Numbered from the stretch's first letter, positions 1 through 12,360 are shown. The stretch is DNA of 64,000 nt from Parasponia andersonii (GCA_002914805.1 JXTB01000079.1:1051874-1115873), one strand, 5' to 3'. The notes: generated from the letters alone by a model not told the origin. Numbers and translations are program-made.

Positions 1-610
1 TTTTTTTTTTTTAAATTATTTTGAATCCTGTTTGAGTTTGAACACATAATTATATACAATTACTCATGAAACATAATCTGTTCTCGTATTGAAGAAATTA
101 TGGTTGCTAATTTGTGTTGGATTGCGAGTTTATGTGAAGTTGTGCTTGAGAAATTAGCCTTTTGGTTTAGTTATAGAATCAGAGTTGATGGTATTGGAGT
201 TCTAATCTTTCTCCTATTGCTAATGTTACCGAGTTTATGTGCTTATTATTGATCGCATGTTAATTATATGACCAAAACACTAGAATGGAATTTCGTGTTT
301 TATGAGCTTTTTTTCTTGTTCCAGCCCTTTGCAAGTGTTTTTATGTGGCTTGCCAAATATGCGTTCTGTAGGCTTTTTCCAGTAGCATTTGGTTTGTTTG
401 AGAGCTTTTGTGGTATCTAGTTTTTTTATGTGCTTTATTTTCCTTATGTTTTTCTATGCATTTGGGTTGGTTATGATTAAATGTTTGTGGGGGTCAAAAT
501 TATGATTTTTAGAATAATAAATGTAGGACTTGAGAAATTAGGCATCAAGGAAACATGGGTTGGGTTTGGTTTATTAACAACTTGAGTGGGGGATTTTTTT
601 TTTGAGTATA
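1..610 (+). other. Upstream intron of the RRM gene
   Basis: There is no coding sequence here. The stretch is T-rich and ends in a long T run followed by an AG at 609-610, which looks like a plant 3' splice site directly ahead of the RRM reading frame. I infer that it is mostly an intron and that a short first coding exon lies outside the window. Confidence 0.5.
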
Positions 611-616
611 AGGGCA

Positions 617-1390
617 ATGTTGGGAAGAGGGGGGGTTTCAGACGGGTACGAGGTCGGCTCAAAGAGACAAAGAATGATGGAATCAAATCCCTACTTCGCA
701 GTGAGCAGTGGCACAAGTGGCTTTCAACCTTATGGCTACGGGGGTGTCATTCAGGCCCCTCCCTTTCCTGTGGTTCGTTTGAGGGGGCTTCCTTTCAACT
801 GCACCGACATCGACATTTTCAAGTTTTTTGCTGGATTGGATATTGTGGATGTGTTGCTGGTCAACAAGAATGGACGGTTTTCTGGCGAGGCCTTTGTTGT
901 CTTTGCTGGTGCAGTGCAGGTTGACTTCGCTCTCCGAAGAGACCGGCAGAACATGGGCCGCAGGTATGTGGAGGTTTTCAGGTGCAAGAGGCAGGATTAC
1001 TATAATGCCATTGCAGCTGAGGTGAACTATGAAGGAATCTACGATAATGACTATCATGGAAGTCCTCCTCCAACTCGATTAAAGAGGTTCAGTGACAAGG
1101 ACCAGATGGAGTACACAGAGATATTGAAGATGCGTGGCCTCCCCTTTTCTGTGACAAAATCAGACATTTCTGAGTTCTTTGGAGATTTTAAGCTTATAGA
1201 AGACCGGATTCATATTGCATGCCGCCCTGATGGGAAAGCTACTGGAGAGGCATATGTGGAGTTTGATTCTGCAGAGGAGGCTAAAAGAGCAATGTGCAAG
1301 GATAAGATGACAATTGGGTCTCGGTATGTGGAGCTGTTTCCATCAACACCGGACGAAGCCAGACGTGCTGAATCCAGGTCAAGGCAGTGA
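617..1390 (+). CDS. Two-RRM hnRNP F/H-like RNA-binding protein
   Basis: The open frame encodes 257 aa from the first ATG (617) to TGA (1388-1390). It carries two quasi-RRM domains. RRM1 covers about residues 52-124 (RLRGLPFNCT, then GEAFVVF) and RRM2 about 168-243 (KMRGLPFSVT, then GEAYVEF). The RGLPF form of RNP2 is typical of the hnRNP F/H and GRSF1/ESRP group, which binds G-rich RNA and acts in splicing and mRNA handling; in plants it forms a small, conserved nuclear family. The N-terminus (residues 1-45) is Gly- and Ser-rich. An AG acceptor preceded by a T tract lies at 609-610, and the frame stays open upstream to that point, so a short upstream exon may add a few residues and 617 may be an internal Met. 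The family assignment is firm; the exact start is not. Confidence 0.9.
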   Translation: MLGRGGVSDGYEVGSKRQRMMESNPYFAVSSGTSGFQPYGYGGVIQAPPFPVVRLRGLPFNCTDIDIFKFFAGLDIVDVLLVNKNGRFSGEAFVVFAGAVQVDFALRRDRQNMGRRYVEVFRCKRQDYYNAIAAEVNYEGIYDNDYHGSPPPTRLKRFSDKDQMEYTEILKMRGLPFSVTKSDISEFFGDFKLIEDRIHIACRPDGKATGEAYVEFDSAEEAKRAMCKDKMTIGSRYVELFPSTPDEARRAESRSRQ

Positions 1391-2298
1391 CCCCTTGTGG
1401 CCAGGGATACCTTTGCTTCCTATCTTTATGTGAACTTCGCATTGGATGCTGAATCCCTTTTTACTTTCCTTTTAGGTTGACCATTAGAACATTGATTAAC
1501 AGATTCTAATGTGGGATTTAACGAGCAATTGAGATTGTCATTATGCTATATTAAGATATTTTTTTTTCCCCACTTGTAGGGTCTTGAGTTGCACATTTTC
1601 TTTCGATGTTCTGTGTTCCTATCGTATGGTTAGCTGCAGAACTGAATTAGGACACCTTACTGTATACTCTTTGTTGAACACAATGAAACACGAAAGAACC
1701 TATCAAACACGTTTCCGTTTTTGGTGTATACTATCGGAAATAGTTTTGAGCACGACAGCAGGAATTGAAAACAGTTATACGTCGCAACAATTTTTTCTTT
1801 CTTTTTGGCTTCCGGATGCGATTATTGTACTGGGCAGAGTAAATCTTACATGTTTTGTGACCTTGCACCATTTCAATTCCAGCTACAGTTTTCATAGGCT
1901 GAAGGAATGAATCCGAATGAGCTCAGCAGTTTAATACGAAAAGAAAACGTTCATTCTCACCTTAACATAGCATGACTAAACAGGTAGCTCAGCGTTATTT
2001 CGTACAGCGCCAACTCTTTGTATTACATATGGCAAATGGAATAAGATTTGCGTAGAACATTACAATTGGCTTTACATTGTACAACGTTGATTGACCTCGA
2101 AGCTTTTAACATTAATGAACGTAAGGCAAGCAAGGAAAAAGGGAAAGAGCAACAAAAAGTGGTAAAGGGAAAAACAAAAATCAAAACAAAACATTCCATG
2201 CGAAATATCGAACTGTTTCTTGAAATCCCACGTGAGTGGCCGCATTGTATTAGTTACAAAATGTTTGTTTAACTGAACAATATTTCAGGTGATGGTGA
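1391..2298. other. 3' UTR and intergenic region
   Basis: This lies downstream of the RRM stop and contains no recognisable gene. The first few hundred bases are probably its 3' UTR. I see no repeat or element structure. Confidence 0.4.
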
Positions 2299-5200
2299 TT
2301 ACCGAGTAGACGAAACATGCTCTCCAGGAAGTCCTAAATTGTAAAGTGACCAACTTTTTAAATAAGTCAGCAGCCCAAAATTTTTTTCCTCCATGCACCT
2401 TCCTACCATTAAAAAACTGCACAAAAGAACATAGCAACCAGAATATATACCATGTCTAAGAAAAGGTGAACGTGAAAATTGGACAGTTAGAGATGTCTTG
2501 AATCGGAGGATTAATTTCCAAACCATGCCCCCCATCAATTTAAGCACTGGGACTCCTTGTATCTCTGCATCCACCATGGGTGCCTGGATTACTTTCTGAC
2601 AACTGAGCTCTGGATCGTTTTGGATCATATAAAGAGCATGCATCTGCTTCTGCAATTTCACCATTTCAGCGGCATGAGAATAGCCCTGCAATATTCACAA
2701 ACTCGATTGAGGAACAGCAAGAACCCTAGGAGAGGAATGAACTCTAAAAAAAAAAGAAAAAAAAAAGTTTCGTCATTGTAACTACCATTGTCATCTACCC
2801 AATTTAAGGAGTCTAGCCAGTGTTACATATGCGTCAACAGTGGATTACTTCGTGCAGGTAGTTAGGCATTCTTCTTGAAGGCGAATTTTTGAGATATTAG
2901 AAGAAAGTAAATCCCATTCACTCGTCTTAGAGATTAAGCAAGAATTAGCTATCTGACCTCCCAATATTCGCATGAAATTACTCGACTAAAATTGAACCAA
3001 CCATTTGAACATGGATGCACATAGGACCAACATGAAGGTTACTATAGCTTTCACTTCTTTTATCCTCATTACATTATATGGTAAGGCTGTACAACTTAAA
3101 TGTTTTCAGCTTAAATTTCTATGCACAAACATGCACAATATACTTATAAAACAAGGGAGGAAGCTTGAAAACAAAGGATCTCAACAATCCCCATAAATAA
3201 AATACCTTTTATCCTTAATCTCATTCTCTGCATGCAACTAGTTCAGAGTGAAAAAGAGAGGAAGAAAAGAGAAATATATTTATATTTTGCATTATCACAT
3301 AACTTTTTGGCAGTCAATAATATGATGAGATGCTAAAAGTATCCAAGATTTACCATAGGAACTGTGACTGTAATAAACTCTGTAGTGCCTTGGTCACAAA
3401 AAAGGGCAAGAGCTTTTGAAATTGTCTCCCTCTCTCTCAATCTCTCCCTCATTTCCTCTCGCACTTATGTTCCTCGGGAACATCTCCTTCCTCATTTAGC
3501 TGCGTTATTTAAATCATTTTAGAAGTAGAACATTAGCAAAGCAATATCTAGAAGCAGAGAGAGATGTATAAAAGCTCAATCGGATAAAATTTTATTGGGG
3601 ACTTGATAAAAATATTGCAAATACATTCAGGGTGAGAAAGAACAAAAGAACAAAATTCTACCTCAGGTCAGGAGCCATGGAGCCATGGAATGAAAAAAGC
3701 ATTAAATGAAAGATCCGAAGCTTGTTTCTAGATTGGCTAAGGAATAGCTCCAAATGTGCTTAGTATTTGCATGCATTTTCAGTTTACACTTCAAATAATA
3801 CTCCTCATTACGCATAAATTGAGCTGAAAAATTAGTCTCAGGTGGTTTCCCTCTCCCATCTATATTTTATATTTTCACCTTCATTGTCATTAATAGGCTA
3901 GTAACTTCAATCATAAACTCAGCCACGGAAAAGGGTCCATCTTGTACACCAATTTATGTATAGAACTTTAAAAATAGTAAACATAAATGAACGTCAAAAG
4001 CATAGCAAGTGAATTCTCACTAACCAGGGTTGCAGTATCGAAAACTATACAAGAAAAATCTCTGCTTGCTTGTGACTCGAGAAATCCCACGACCTGGAAA
4101 AGCAGTAGCAAGTACAGGAAAAATTCATTAAACCTCATGCGAAAATTGTCAAATAAAAAAATGTGGAAAAAAATGGTATACAATAGAGAAATAGGACAGA
4201 TACAAACAGATGAAAAGAAGAAAGCTTCATCGAGTCAAAAATCTTCCCGCATTGTCACAAGTTCCTACAAAACTTCAGGCATATAAGATGATGGAACAAA
4301 AAACTAATAAATTAGATCCATAATATAGAATAGAACTTCAAAAGATTAAGTAAGCCCAGATTAACCTTTGTCCTTCAATTCACTAAGCTGTAATACTCCT
4401 AAAAAATCTAGTTCCTTAATATGTTATATTAGAGTTCGAAAAAGCAAGCTGAGTCAAGTCTAGCTCCAGCAAGCCAGCTTCAGTAATGTGACTTCTTGTG
4501 ACATTTCTTCAATCATTGCCAAAAACAGAGAATCAAAAGCCTAAAAACTAATTACATACATGCCAACAACATCATCACACTAGCATTAACAAATAAGACA
4601 TCAGTTTTGGAATAAAATTCAATTTGACAACACAAAATAAATAACTATAAGCATTTTTCTCACCGAAGGGTCAATAAGACTGCCATAATATAGGCTTGCA
4701 CATTCTACCTCACTCGCATATAATGGAGAATGAACTCCATCAACACGGACGAAATCATCAACAAACAAATCCTAAAGAGAAAAATAATACAAAATGGAAA
4801 AAGTTCAAACAAACAAGTTCTTCATTCGAACTTATATAAAGCATTCATTGTAATACACACATATATACCTATATATATATATATATGTACATATAGAAGC
4901 TACAATACAAAATCAAGAGAACCTGAGCAAATGTGCGAGAGAGGGAGCGGTTTTGGTCACAAGATACCAACAGTATTTGGTGTCCATGAGTTGCAAACTT
5001 GACTGCTAGAGAGGCAGCCAGTGTGGTTTTCCCATCTCCTGGCAGCCCAGTCACGAAATAGATTTTCCGGTGGGACACAGATGCCATTTCTTCAAACCCA
5101 CCATGTTCTTCTGCTTGAAAAGCTATCCTCCTCCTCCTCCTCCTCCGCACTGCAGGGGGCAAGGAATTCAACGTGAGAGAAGAAACAAAAATGACATCTT

Positions 5201-5321
5201 TGACAGGTTGATAGAGAAAAAGTGGTAAAGTCTGGACCTTGATGATAGCTTTGTTGAGAAGGGAAGCTATGAGGTTTGTGTGTCTCAGAATGAGAGCTCC
5301 AAGCTCGGTCGAAGTTCTCAT
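2299..5321 (-). pseudogene. GET3B/ArsA-type ATPase pseudogene
   Basis: Exons of a chloroplast GET3B-like ATPase can be followed on the minus strand with intact splice borders. Exon 4923-5321 contains the P-loop region (IYFVTGLPGDGKTTLAASLAV) and ends SLSRTFAQ. The others are 4664-4771 (DLFVDDFVRVDGVHSPLYAS), 4208-4264 (LDEA), 4025-4093 (VVGFLESQ, IVFDTA), about 3702-3758 (SLANLETSFGSFI), 3354-3463 (TTEFITVTVPM) and 2299-2685 (IQGVPVLKLMGG). Functional relatives deliver tail-anchored or other membrane proteins using ATP. Here the KGGVGKT signature reads GLPGDGKT, so the signature lysine is lost, and the switch I DPAHS reads DQNRS. The LDEA exon has an in-frame TGA, the SLANLE exon runs into TAA, and the usual stop after WK has become TTA, extending the last exon by about 70 codons. 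Introns are kept, so this is a decayed DNA-level duplicate and not a retrocopy. The first exon has a basic, Ser/Leu-rich start that could be a plastid transit peptide. A transcribed, exon-skipping pseudoenzyme cannot be excluded. Confidence 0.72.
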
Positions 5322-5967
5322 GTTTTCAGGGGCCGTTTGGTATGAGGAGTTTCAAGTTTAAACATTGATCCGATTTAAACATTGGTATTATGGAGCAAAA
5401 AACACATTTGTAATTTGTATCTCAAAAAAGCACAATTGATATACAAAGCAGAGACAAACCACCATATACCAGTATTCATTTCCAGGGAAAAATAAATTGA
5501 CGTAAAAATTTTGATGTCAAAGATTACATTGACCACTCACTCAATCGAGCTGAAGGAAACTTCAATTTGACGGGAAAAAAAAAAAAAAAAGGAAAAATGT
5601 TCTGTTATGAGGCTTGCATTCTTCTTCTCCCACCTTAGGCTTAGGTGAACAAAATGGGATTAAATCCCCGAAAAACAAGACTGAAATCCAAAGAAAATAT
5701 ATTCGAATCACTCAAACCGAAAGGGAAAAATCAATATAGAAGAGGAGAATAGCTAATTAAAAAAATTAAAAAAAAAAAAAAAAAAGAGATGAAAGAAGAT
5801 TCAAGCCGAACCAGTAGAAGGCGTTGACGGCGATGCGGAGAGCCGAGCGGCGGGTGGCGAAAGTTAGGCCAGAGGTTGAGGTTGGAGCTCAAGTCAAGTC
5901 TTGATGAAGGAGAAAGGTTCGTCTTTTGTTTAGGCTGAGCATTTTGTTAATCGTGGGTTTCAGATGA

Positions 5968-6033
5968 GGGTAATACGAAATCCACCCAAATAGCCACCCA
6001 AACACCCTATTTTGGTGGATTTCGTTTTACCCC
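5968..6033. repeat. 66-bp near-perfect hairpin
   Basis: GGGTAATACGAAATCCACC is followed after a short loop by the complementary arm, giving a stem of about 26 bp with few mismatches. It is probably a small fold-back or MITE remnant in the upstream region of the GET3B-like copy. Confidence 0.6.
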
Positions 6034-6247
6034 AAAGTGACAGAAAGTGAATCCCAAGGACTTCACTTCACTTCCCCGGGTGTTAAAAAATTACAAAACT
6101 TATAACAAACATAGGATTGGAAGGATTGTTTTGAGATTCCAATTCCCACCCAAACAAAACCCCGTGCCAAACTGCCCATAAATGACACTTTTAGGGTTTG
6201 GAATTTGGAGAATGTTTCAACCTTTGGCTCTAATAAACCAGGGACGA

Positions 6248-6334
6248 GGAAGGAAGCTGGATCTATTTTAAGGAGACACAAGAAGAGATCAACTATGGTA
6301 CCAAATTTTTAAGACGAATATATTTGGTACGAGA
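6248..6334 (+). repeat. 87-bp segment repeated at 16899-16985
   Basis: The stretch from GAAGGAAGCTGG to GATTTGTCGTT recurs at 16899-16985 with one mismatch by eye. The second copy sits immediately after the single N at 16898, inside the copia element. Confidence 0.85.
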
Positions 6335-7118
6335 TTTGTCGTTATTAATTAGTGATAATATTTAATATATTTATATTAATTAATTAAATAATAATAATTT
6401 CTATATCACATATCATATATGTTAGTTCAAAAAATTTAGTACAATAATTGAGATGTATAATATTATCTATAAAATAAATGTGCAAGGAAAAAAGGAATTG
6501 GAAGAGGATATGACGTGATAATAATTAAACAATTATTTTCAATCTTCTTCGACCCGACAATTACTCCTTTTTTTATTGTTTGTCTTATGTATGTTTAGTC
6601 TCAACATTTTTTAGATTAAAATTTAAAACTAATATAATATTTTTTTTATCGGTCAAATGGCATTTTTGGTCTATGTGGTTTCTTTGGCATTAACTCCCTT
6701 TATTTTGTTTTTTTATTCTTGACCATTTGTGACGAATGGACTATTATTATAACAATTACATAATTCAACGACCATTATTATATAAGTTGAAAATTTGAAG
6801 GTAAAGTGATACAATGAGTATAATTTAAGGACTCTTATTATATTTTACCCAAAAAAATTGAGAATTTTGAAAACATCATCATTTTTCAGAATACTTTGAA
6901 ATAACCAGGTCTTTTATTCTCCAACGACTAGCCTTGAGGCTTCGCCATCATAATCTGTATTATCCACATCTCCATTAACATTGTCTCTGTCGGCATCATT
7001 TCCATAGGCCTTATCCTCGGATGTTAGTATCTCTCTACACCAAATCTGAAATATATAGACTAGATCTGAAACTTTGATCTAAATAATTTGATTGAATTGT
7101 TTTTATTATATTTCTAAG

Positions 7119-10100
7119 TATTGGAAAATTAAGGTTTCAATCTTACTCATTCTCATTTTGAAGATAACAAACATTTGATTTAGTACTAATGATTTAACTT
7201 GAGTGTGTAGTGAAATGGTATTAAAGTTTTACCTTAAGTTAATCAATGAATCAAGCTTGAAGATGGATGCATATGGACATATTAAAATCAAGCTTGAAGA
7301 TGAATAATCAAGATACAAGATCTTGTCTAGATAGGGTATATTCATATTTAGTCTTGTATTTGATTTAGTTCATTGCACATAAATTCTCTTTGTATTAACT
7401 CATACTTTTCAAAAGAGTTTTTAAACTATCTTAAGCTTAAAATGGTTATTTTATCATAGAAGTTTGAAAATAGAAAATAATGATCTCTTTGAATGGGAAA
7501 ATTTTCCTTAAAATATGATTTCTTAAGTTTAAATAAGTTACAAATATATTTGAAATAATGATTATTTAAAATAGGCTAAAAGAAGATTTTCTATTTACAA
7601 ACAAGAATGAGTTTTAGGATAAACAATTTTTAAATTATTGTTAAATATCTTTGTAAAACTAAAATAAGTTTGCAATAGCCAAAATATTCTTTTCAAATTG
7701 ATTTCTAATTTTTTAAAGTGTTTAAAATAACTTTAGAAGTCAGTTTTTGAAAAACGCCAAAAGCTGTTAAAATCTGAAAAAAATGCCAAAATCCTATCAG
7801 AATTAGAAATATGACCAAAATATAATTTTGGTCGACTAACAGTAATTTTGGTCGACCACTTTTTAGACCAGTGGCCAGAAATGACCGTTGAAGCTGAACT
7901 GATGTGTCAAACTCCAACGACTATATTTTTGGTCGACCAGTTTTAATTTTGGTCGATCAAATATTTGGCAGAAAGCTAATAACGACCATAAATAGCTAGT
8001 TTTCTTGGATATCTATATATAGAGCCTCAATTGATGGCATTTAAAACAAGAGCATGAACTTAAATTGATATTTATCTACTCTCAAAGTGTCTTAACCTAT
8101 TTTCACATAAATTATACTTTCAAATCATATTGAGCCAATCTTAGAACATCTATAGTGCATTGTTCTCAAATTTCCTAAGCTAAAATTATATTAATTACTT
8201 TGTGAGGAGAATTTTTGAGTGAGTGTTCAATCTTGTTTATTGAAAAACTATTGAATGGGAAGTGAGATTGGCACCAGATTCATAAACAACCTGATTTAGG
8301 TGAAGTTGCCACCAGAGTCATAAATAACCCATGAGTTGGTAAGATTGGCACCATTGTCTAAACAATCTGTATAGATGAGGTTGTCATCGGAGTCAAAATA
8401 ATTCAAGGTTAGGCGCAATAGAGCTGGAGTCAAGACTATTATAAAGGTTAGGGTGTGCCTAAGAAGAATTCACTCCATTTGTAAAATGGTCGGTCAAGCT
8501 CATAATCTTGATTAGATAGTAGGAAGCTCAAAGCAAGTTGCCGAGGGCCCGGGCACATAGGCAAAAAGTCGTGTTTGTCGAATCTCGTAAAAACCGAGTG
8601 TGCACTTTCTCTATCCATACACTCTTTACTTTATTGCAAGCTATTTAATTGAGTGTTTAATATTTAGTGTGCTTAATATACTTACTAATATTGCTTTATG
8701 TTTGACATTATTGTTGATGATGGTAAATTGACCTAACACTTAGGAAAATCATGCATATATACAGATATGGAAAATACATGATCATATCATGAACGCAGCA
8801 GAAAAATTAGTGGATTTGGGTTTTAAAATTTTACATGAAAATAGTTTTCATAACCATATAACACACATACATCATATACAGGATCATGTACAATATAAAT
8901 CAAATTTAGATACAGAACCCTAGAGATAAGATTAGGGTTTACCTCTTGTAATATGTTCCTCTTTGATCTCCTTATTGATGGTGATCAAACCTCCAACCCT
9001 AGATCTTCTTGTCCATGCTCTTGCTCTTGGATGATGAGGTGAGTGAGCACCAAGTCGAAAACTTCGTTAGAGAATGTTCAAGAATGCCTTCTTGATCCTA
9101 TGGAACACCTGTACGTGAGATGGGACTGTGAGAGAATATGAAACTTTTTTTCTCCTCTCTTTCTCAACCTTGGCCGATTTTTCTCCCTCTTTCTTTGTGT
9201 CTATGTGTGTGACTCTATATGTGTAATTTTTTCTCTCATATATCTTATATATATGGGACCCAAAACTGCTAACCCTAGTCTAATTAGGATTGGACTTGTC
9301 CTCCAATTTGAGCCTTGGGTGTATTTTTATAAATATATCCAACTCATGAAAGTTATTTATAAAAATACCAACTTCTATATAGAATCATTATTTTACATAG
9401 TTTCATGAAACTAATTTTATAAATACCACCAACCAATTAATGAGCTTAATTGAGTTAGACAAGGGACCTAATAGATCCAAATAATCTAAGCTCTAATAAT
9501 ATGATAAATACATAATAACTCTTATTATGGTATTTATATAAATATTATTAGTAAAGGAGACACTCCACTAAAGGCTCAATATTGCACTCTTAGATTAAAT
9601 GTCATGTATTTTATAGAGATTTAATCAACTAACCTTGATTAACTGATCCATCTAGCATATTCTATACCACATATAGAATCCCTATACAATGCTGTAGTTG
9701 GATAGGTAAAATTACCGTAATACCTCTCCAACACCTATTTACCTTTAAATTACCATCTTTCTATCAAGGAATAATATTATCGATAATTTTGTTCTCAATG
9801 GCCATTTAGACAAAATTATAAACCAATTCACAAAGTGAATATTAAGATCTTAGAACCTAAAGTGACATTAATGTATAGTGTCCTTAACTATTTGGTATTC
9901 CCATCAATTCATAAGCCATAACCTCCAATATGCTAGAGTTCACCTCCAATTTCATAGAGGTTAGACTTTTAATAAATTAAACGGCTATAACCCATGAAAG
10001 TAATTCCTGTCAAACATCAAGGATTGAGATCTATATACTAAGAGCTCGTTTGTGATAATATAAGAATTGAGTTACGACACTCTAATTCTTTATATTACAT

Positions 10101-10890
10101 GGTCCAGTTTAATACACTTAACTTGTTTATGTTGTATTAGTATTTCTATCATAAGTCAGATATTTCAATGATTTGAGACACATCATTCCCGTTGAGATAG
10201 ACAAACACTGCAACATATAGTAAATAAAGTATTTTATTTTTATTTACAGATTGTAAACTACTTTATTTAGACTTAGATAAAGAAACAAGTCTCTCCATAA
10301 TTAAATTTTTAATCATGTTTGTTTTTTTATATACATATAAAGTCATGGAATCATTTTTAAATGAATAAACTATTCAACTAAGATAGTTTAATCTAGCAAA
10401 TATCATTATTGCATATAAGAGAAAGTTGTTTATACTTAAAAGAGTAAAATTGAAAATATGCTTTTTAAGGCAAAAGTCCCAACAGTTGATTTAGCTAAAA
10501 AGTTTTAAAATAATGGTCTATGGTTTTGAAAAGTTGAAAAATTTGTTAAAACATTTTAAAACTCAATTCACCCCCTTCTTGGGTTGTCAATCTTGGGCTA
10601 ACAATAGCTAATAATTGGTATTAGAGTTTGGTGCTTAATTTTAAAAGACTTAACTGTCTTGAGATGATGAACCCAAACAATTTTCAAAACTTTTCATATG
10701 AGGGGTATTCAACTACTAGACCACCATTTTTTAATAGAACTGATTTTAATTACTAGAAAAATAGGATGCTTATATATCTACAATCTTTAGATTTTGATTT
10801 ATGGCATATTGTTACTACAAGTCCATTTGTTTTTAAGAAAAAAGGTTGATGATAAATTTGTTGATAAAGAAATTGATAAATATAATGTAA
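7119..10890 (+). mobile_element. Decayed SIRE-like Ty1-copia element (LTR, PBS, gag fragment)
   Basis: The LTR runs from about 7119 to 8735 and resumes at 10485-10603; it is interrupted by another element. Its end resembles SIRE/Maximus-type LTRs (AAAACCGAGTGTGCACTTTC, then a TTGGGTTGTCA motif before CTAACA). A degenerate methionine-tRNA-type primer binding site (TGGTATTAGAG) lies at about 10617. Gag-like sequence follows from about 10664 (TTRPPFF, LDFDLWHIV). No second LTR or pol region was found. The element is broken, strongly eroded and old. Confidence 0.65.
8738..10484 (-). mobile_element. LTR-like insertion nested in the SIRE-like LTR (probable solo LTR)
   Basis: About 1.75 kb interrupts the surrounding LTR. 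Read on the minus strand it begins TGTTGGGACTTTTGCC, has a TATA-like stretch near 9245 followed by leader-like sequence, and ends soon after a TTCTGCTGCGTTCATG motif common at plant LTR ends. The two junctions share a short AACA-type repeat, but I cannot fix clean ends. No coding region lies inside, so a solo LTR is the best reading. Confidence 0.5.
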
Positions 10891-12360
10891 ATGATAAATT
10901 TTTCTTTCCAATTTCATTTCTTTCTCCCTTTCTTAATTCTTTTCTTTCTTTTTTTCCCTCTTTTTCTCAATTATTTTCACATTTGGTTTCTACTTGAAAA
11001 CCAATTTGGTTTTCTAGTTACTACACCCAATTTGTCTCATACAAAATTAGTTTGGTTTCTACTCGAACATACTCAATTTTAATTTGATTTTTGGTTTCAA
11101 GAATAATAATAATCAAATATTTTAGGAAATCAAAATAGTTCAAATTGTTTGTTGGCTACTATTCGAAACTAACATAGTTTCCACTCGAAGTCAATTTGGT
11201 TTCCAAAACCTAAAATAGCTTTTATTTTCTTTTTCTTTATTTTTTCTTTTCATTTCTCATTTATTTATTTATTTTTTCTTTCCAACTTCATTTTTTTTCC
11301 TTTAATCATTTTTTTGTTAGCATAGAAACTAGTTTGGTTTCTAGTTTTCAGTAATCAAATTAATAAAATTAGTTTATAGTTGTTCTATAAACTAATTTAG
11401 TTTCTAATTTCTAATAAACAAATCTCAATAATCAAATTAATAATATTTGTTTTCCAATTTTTTTTTTAAATTTTATTTCTCAATTATTTATTTCTTTTTT
11501 TTCTTTCGTATTTCATTTCTTTTCCTCTTTCTTAATTCTTTTCTTTCTTTTTTTTTTTAAATCTATTTTTCTCAATTATTTTCACCTTTAGTGTATACTT
11601 GAAACCATTTTGGTTTTCTAGTTACTACACCTAATTTAGTTTTCACTCGAAACTACTTAATACCAATTTCGTTTTTGGTTTCAACAATAACAATAACCAA
11701 ATATTTTAAGAAATCAAAATAGTTCAAATTATTTATACAATTATTATTTGAAACCAACATGGTTTCCACTAGAAATCATTTTGGTTTCTAAAATCCAAAT
11801 GTAAATGATAATTTGGCCTAATGGGTGGGCCTCTAAACCTCTCTTTCTTGGGATCAATCTCCGGTTTCTCCATTTTTTCACCTTTTTCTTTCATTTTAAA
11901 TTTTTTTTCTCTCTCTCTTTTCCCTTTTTTTTCCTTCTTATTTTCTAATTTTAACCTTTTTTCCCTTTTGATTTTTCTTTTTTCTTTTTCTTTTTTTTTT
12001 AATATGTTACACTTTTGTATTCCTTTTATTTTAACCCCCTTTTCCCTTTTTCTTTTTTTTTTCCTTTTCTATTTTTCATTTTCACTTTTTTTTTTTAACT
12101 TTTTCTTCCCCTCTTTTCATTTCTCATTTCATTTTTTCCCCCTTAAAAAATATTCATTTCTTAAAGAAAATACAACATTTTTAAATTTGGTTTCTACTCA
12201 AAATTATTCAATACTAATTTGATATTTGGTTTTAAAAATAATAATAACAATTTTTTTTAGAAAACTAAGATAGTCTAAATTGTTTTTTTGGTTACTATTC
12301 GAAACCAACATGGCTTTTACTAGAAACCAGTTTAGTTTCCACTCAAAACTACTCAATACT
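10890..12360. repeat. Three diverged ~600-bp direct repeats with pyrimidine-rich tracts
   Basis: Blocks near 10900-11215, 11500-11805 and 12100-12360 share the order: CT/T-rich tract, TTGGTTTCTACTYGAAA, TACTACACC, TAATAATAATC, AAATCAAAATAGTTCAAAT, then TTTCCACTMGAA. The spacing is about 610 bp. The long Phe/Ser-rich frame at 11821-12222 is only the pyrimidine tract read as protein. Confidence 0.7.

Larger units (their letters stand above)
5322..7118. other. Intergenic region upstream of the GET3B-like copy
   Basis: GC-richer sequence at 5815-5900 may be a remnant 5' exon or UTR of the GET3B-like gene. MITE-like ends occur near 5330 (GGCCGTTTGGTATGAG) and 6178 (GTGCCAAACTGCCC), but I cannot pair them as one element. 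The part from 6300 to 7118 is AT-rich with nothing recognisable. Confidence 0.35.

Noticed and set aside
683-1057. Minus-strand frames over the RRM gene
   Set aside because: They are antisense to the RRM coding exon and have no recognisable domain.
5968-6033. Hairpin as a microRNA gene
   Set aside because: Only the shape supports it; there is no expression evidence, and a MITE remnant is the simpler reading.
11821-12222. 133-codon Phe/Ser/Leu-rich open frame
   Set aside because: It is the CT/T-rich repeat tract read as protein; it has no domain, and the composition is fully explained by low complexity.
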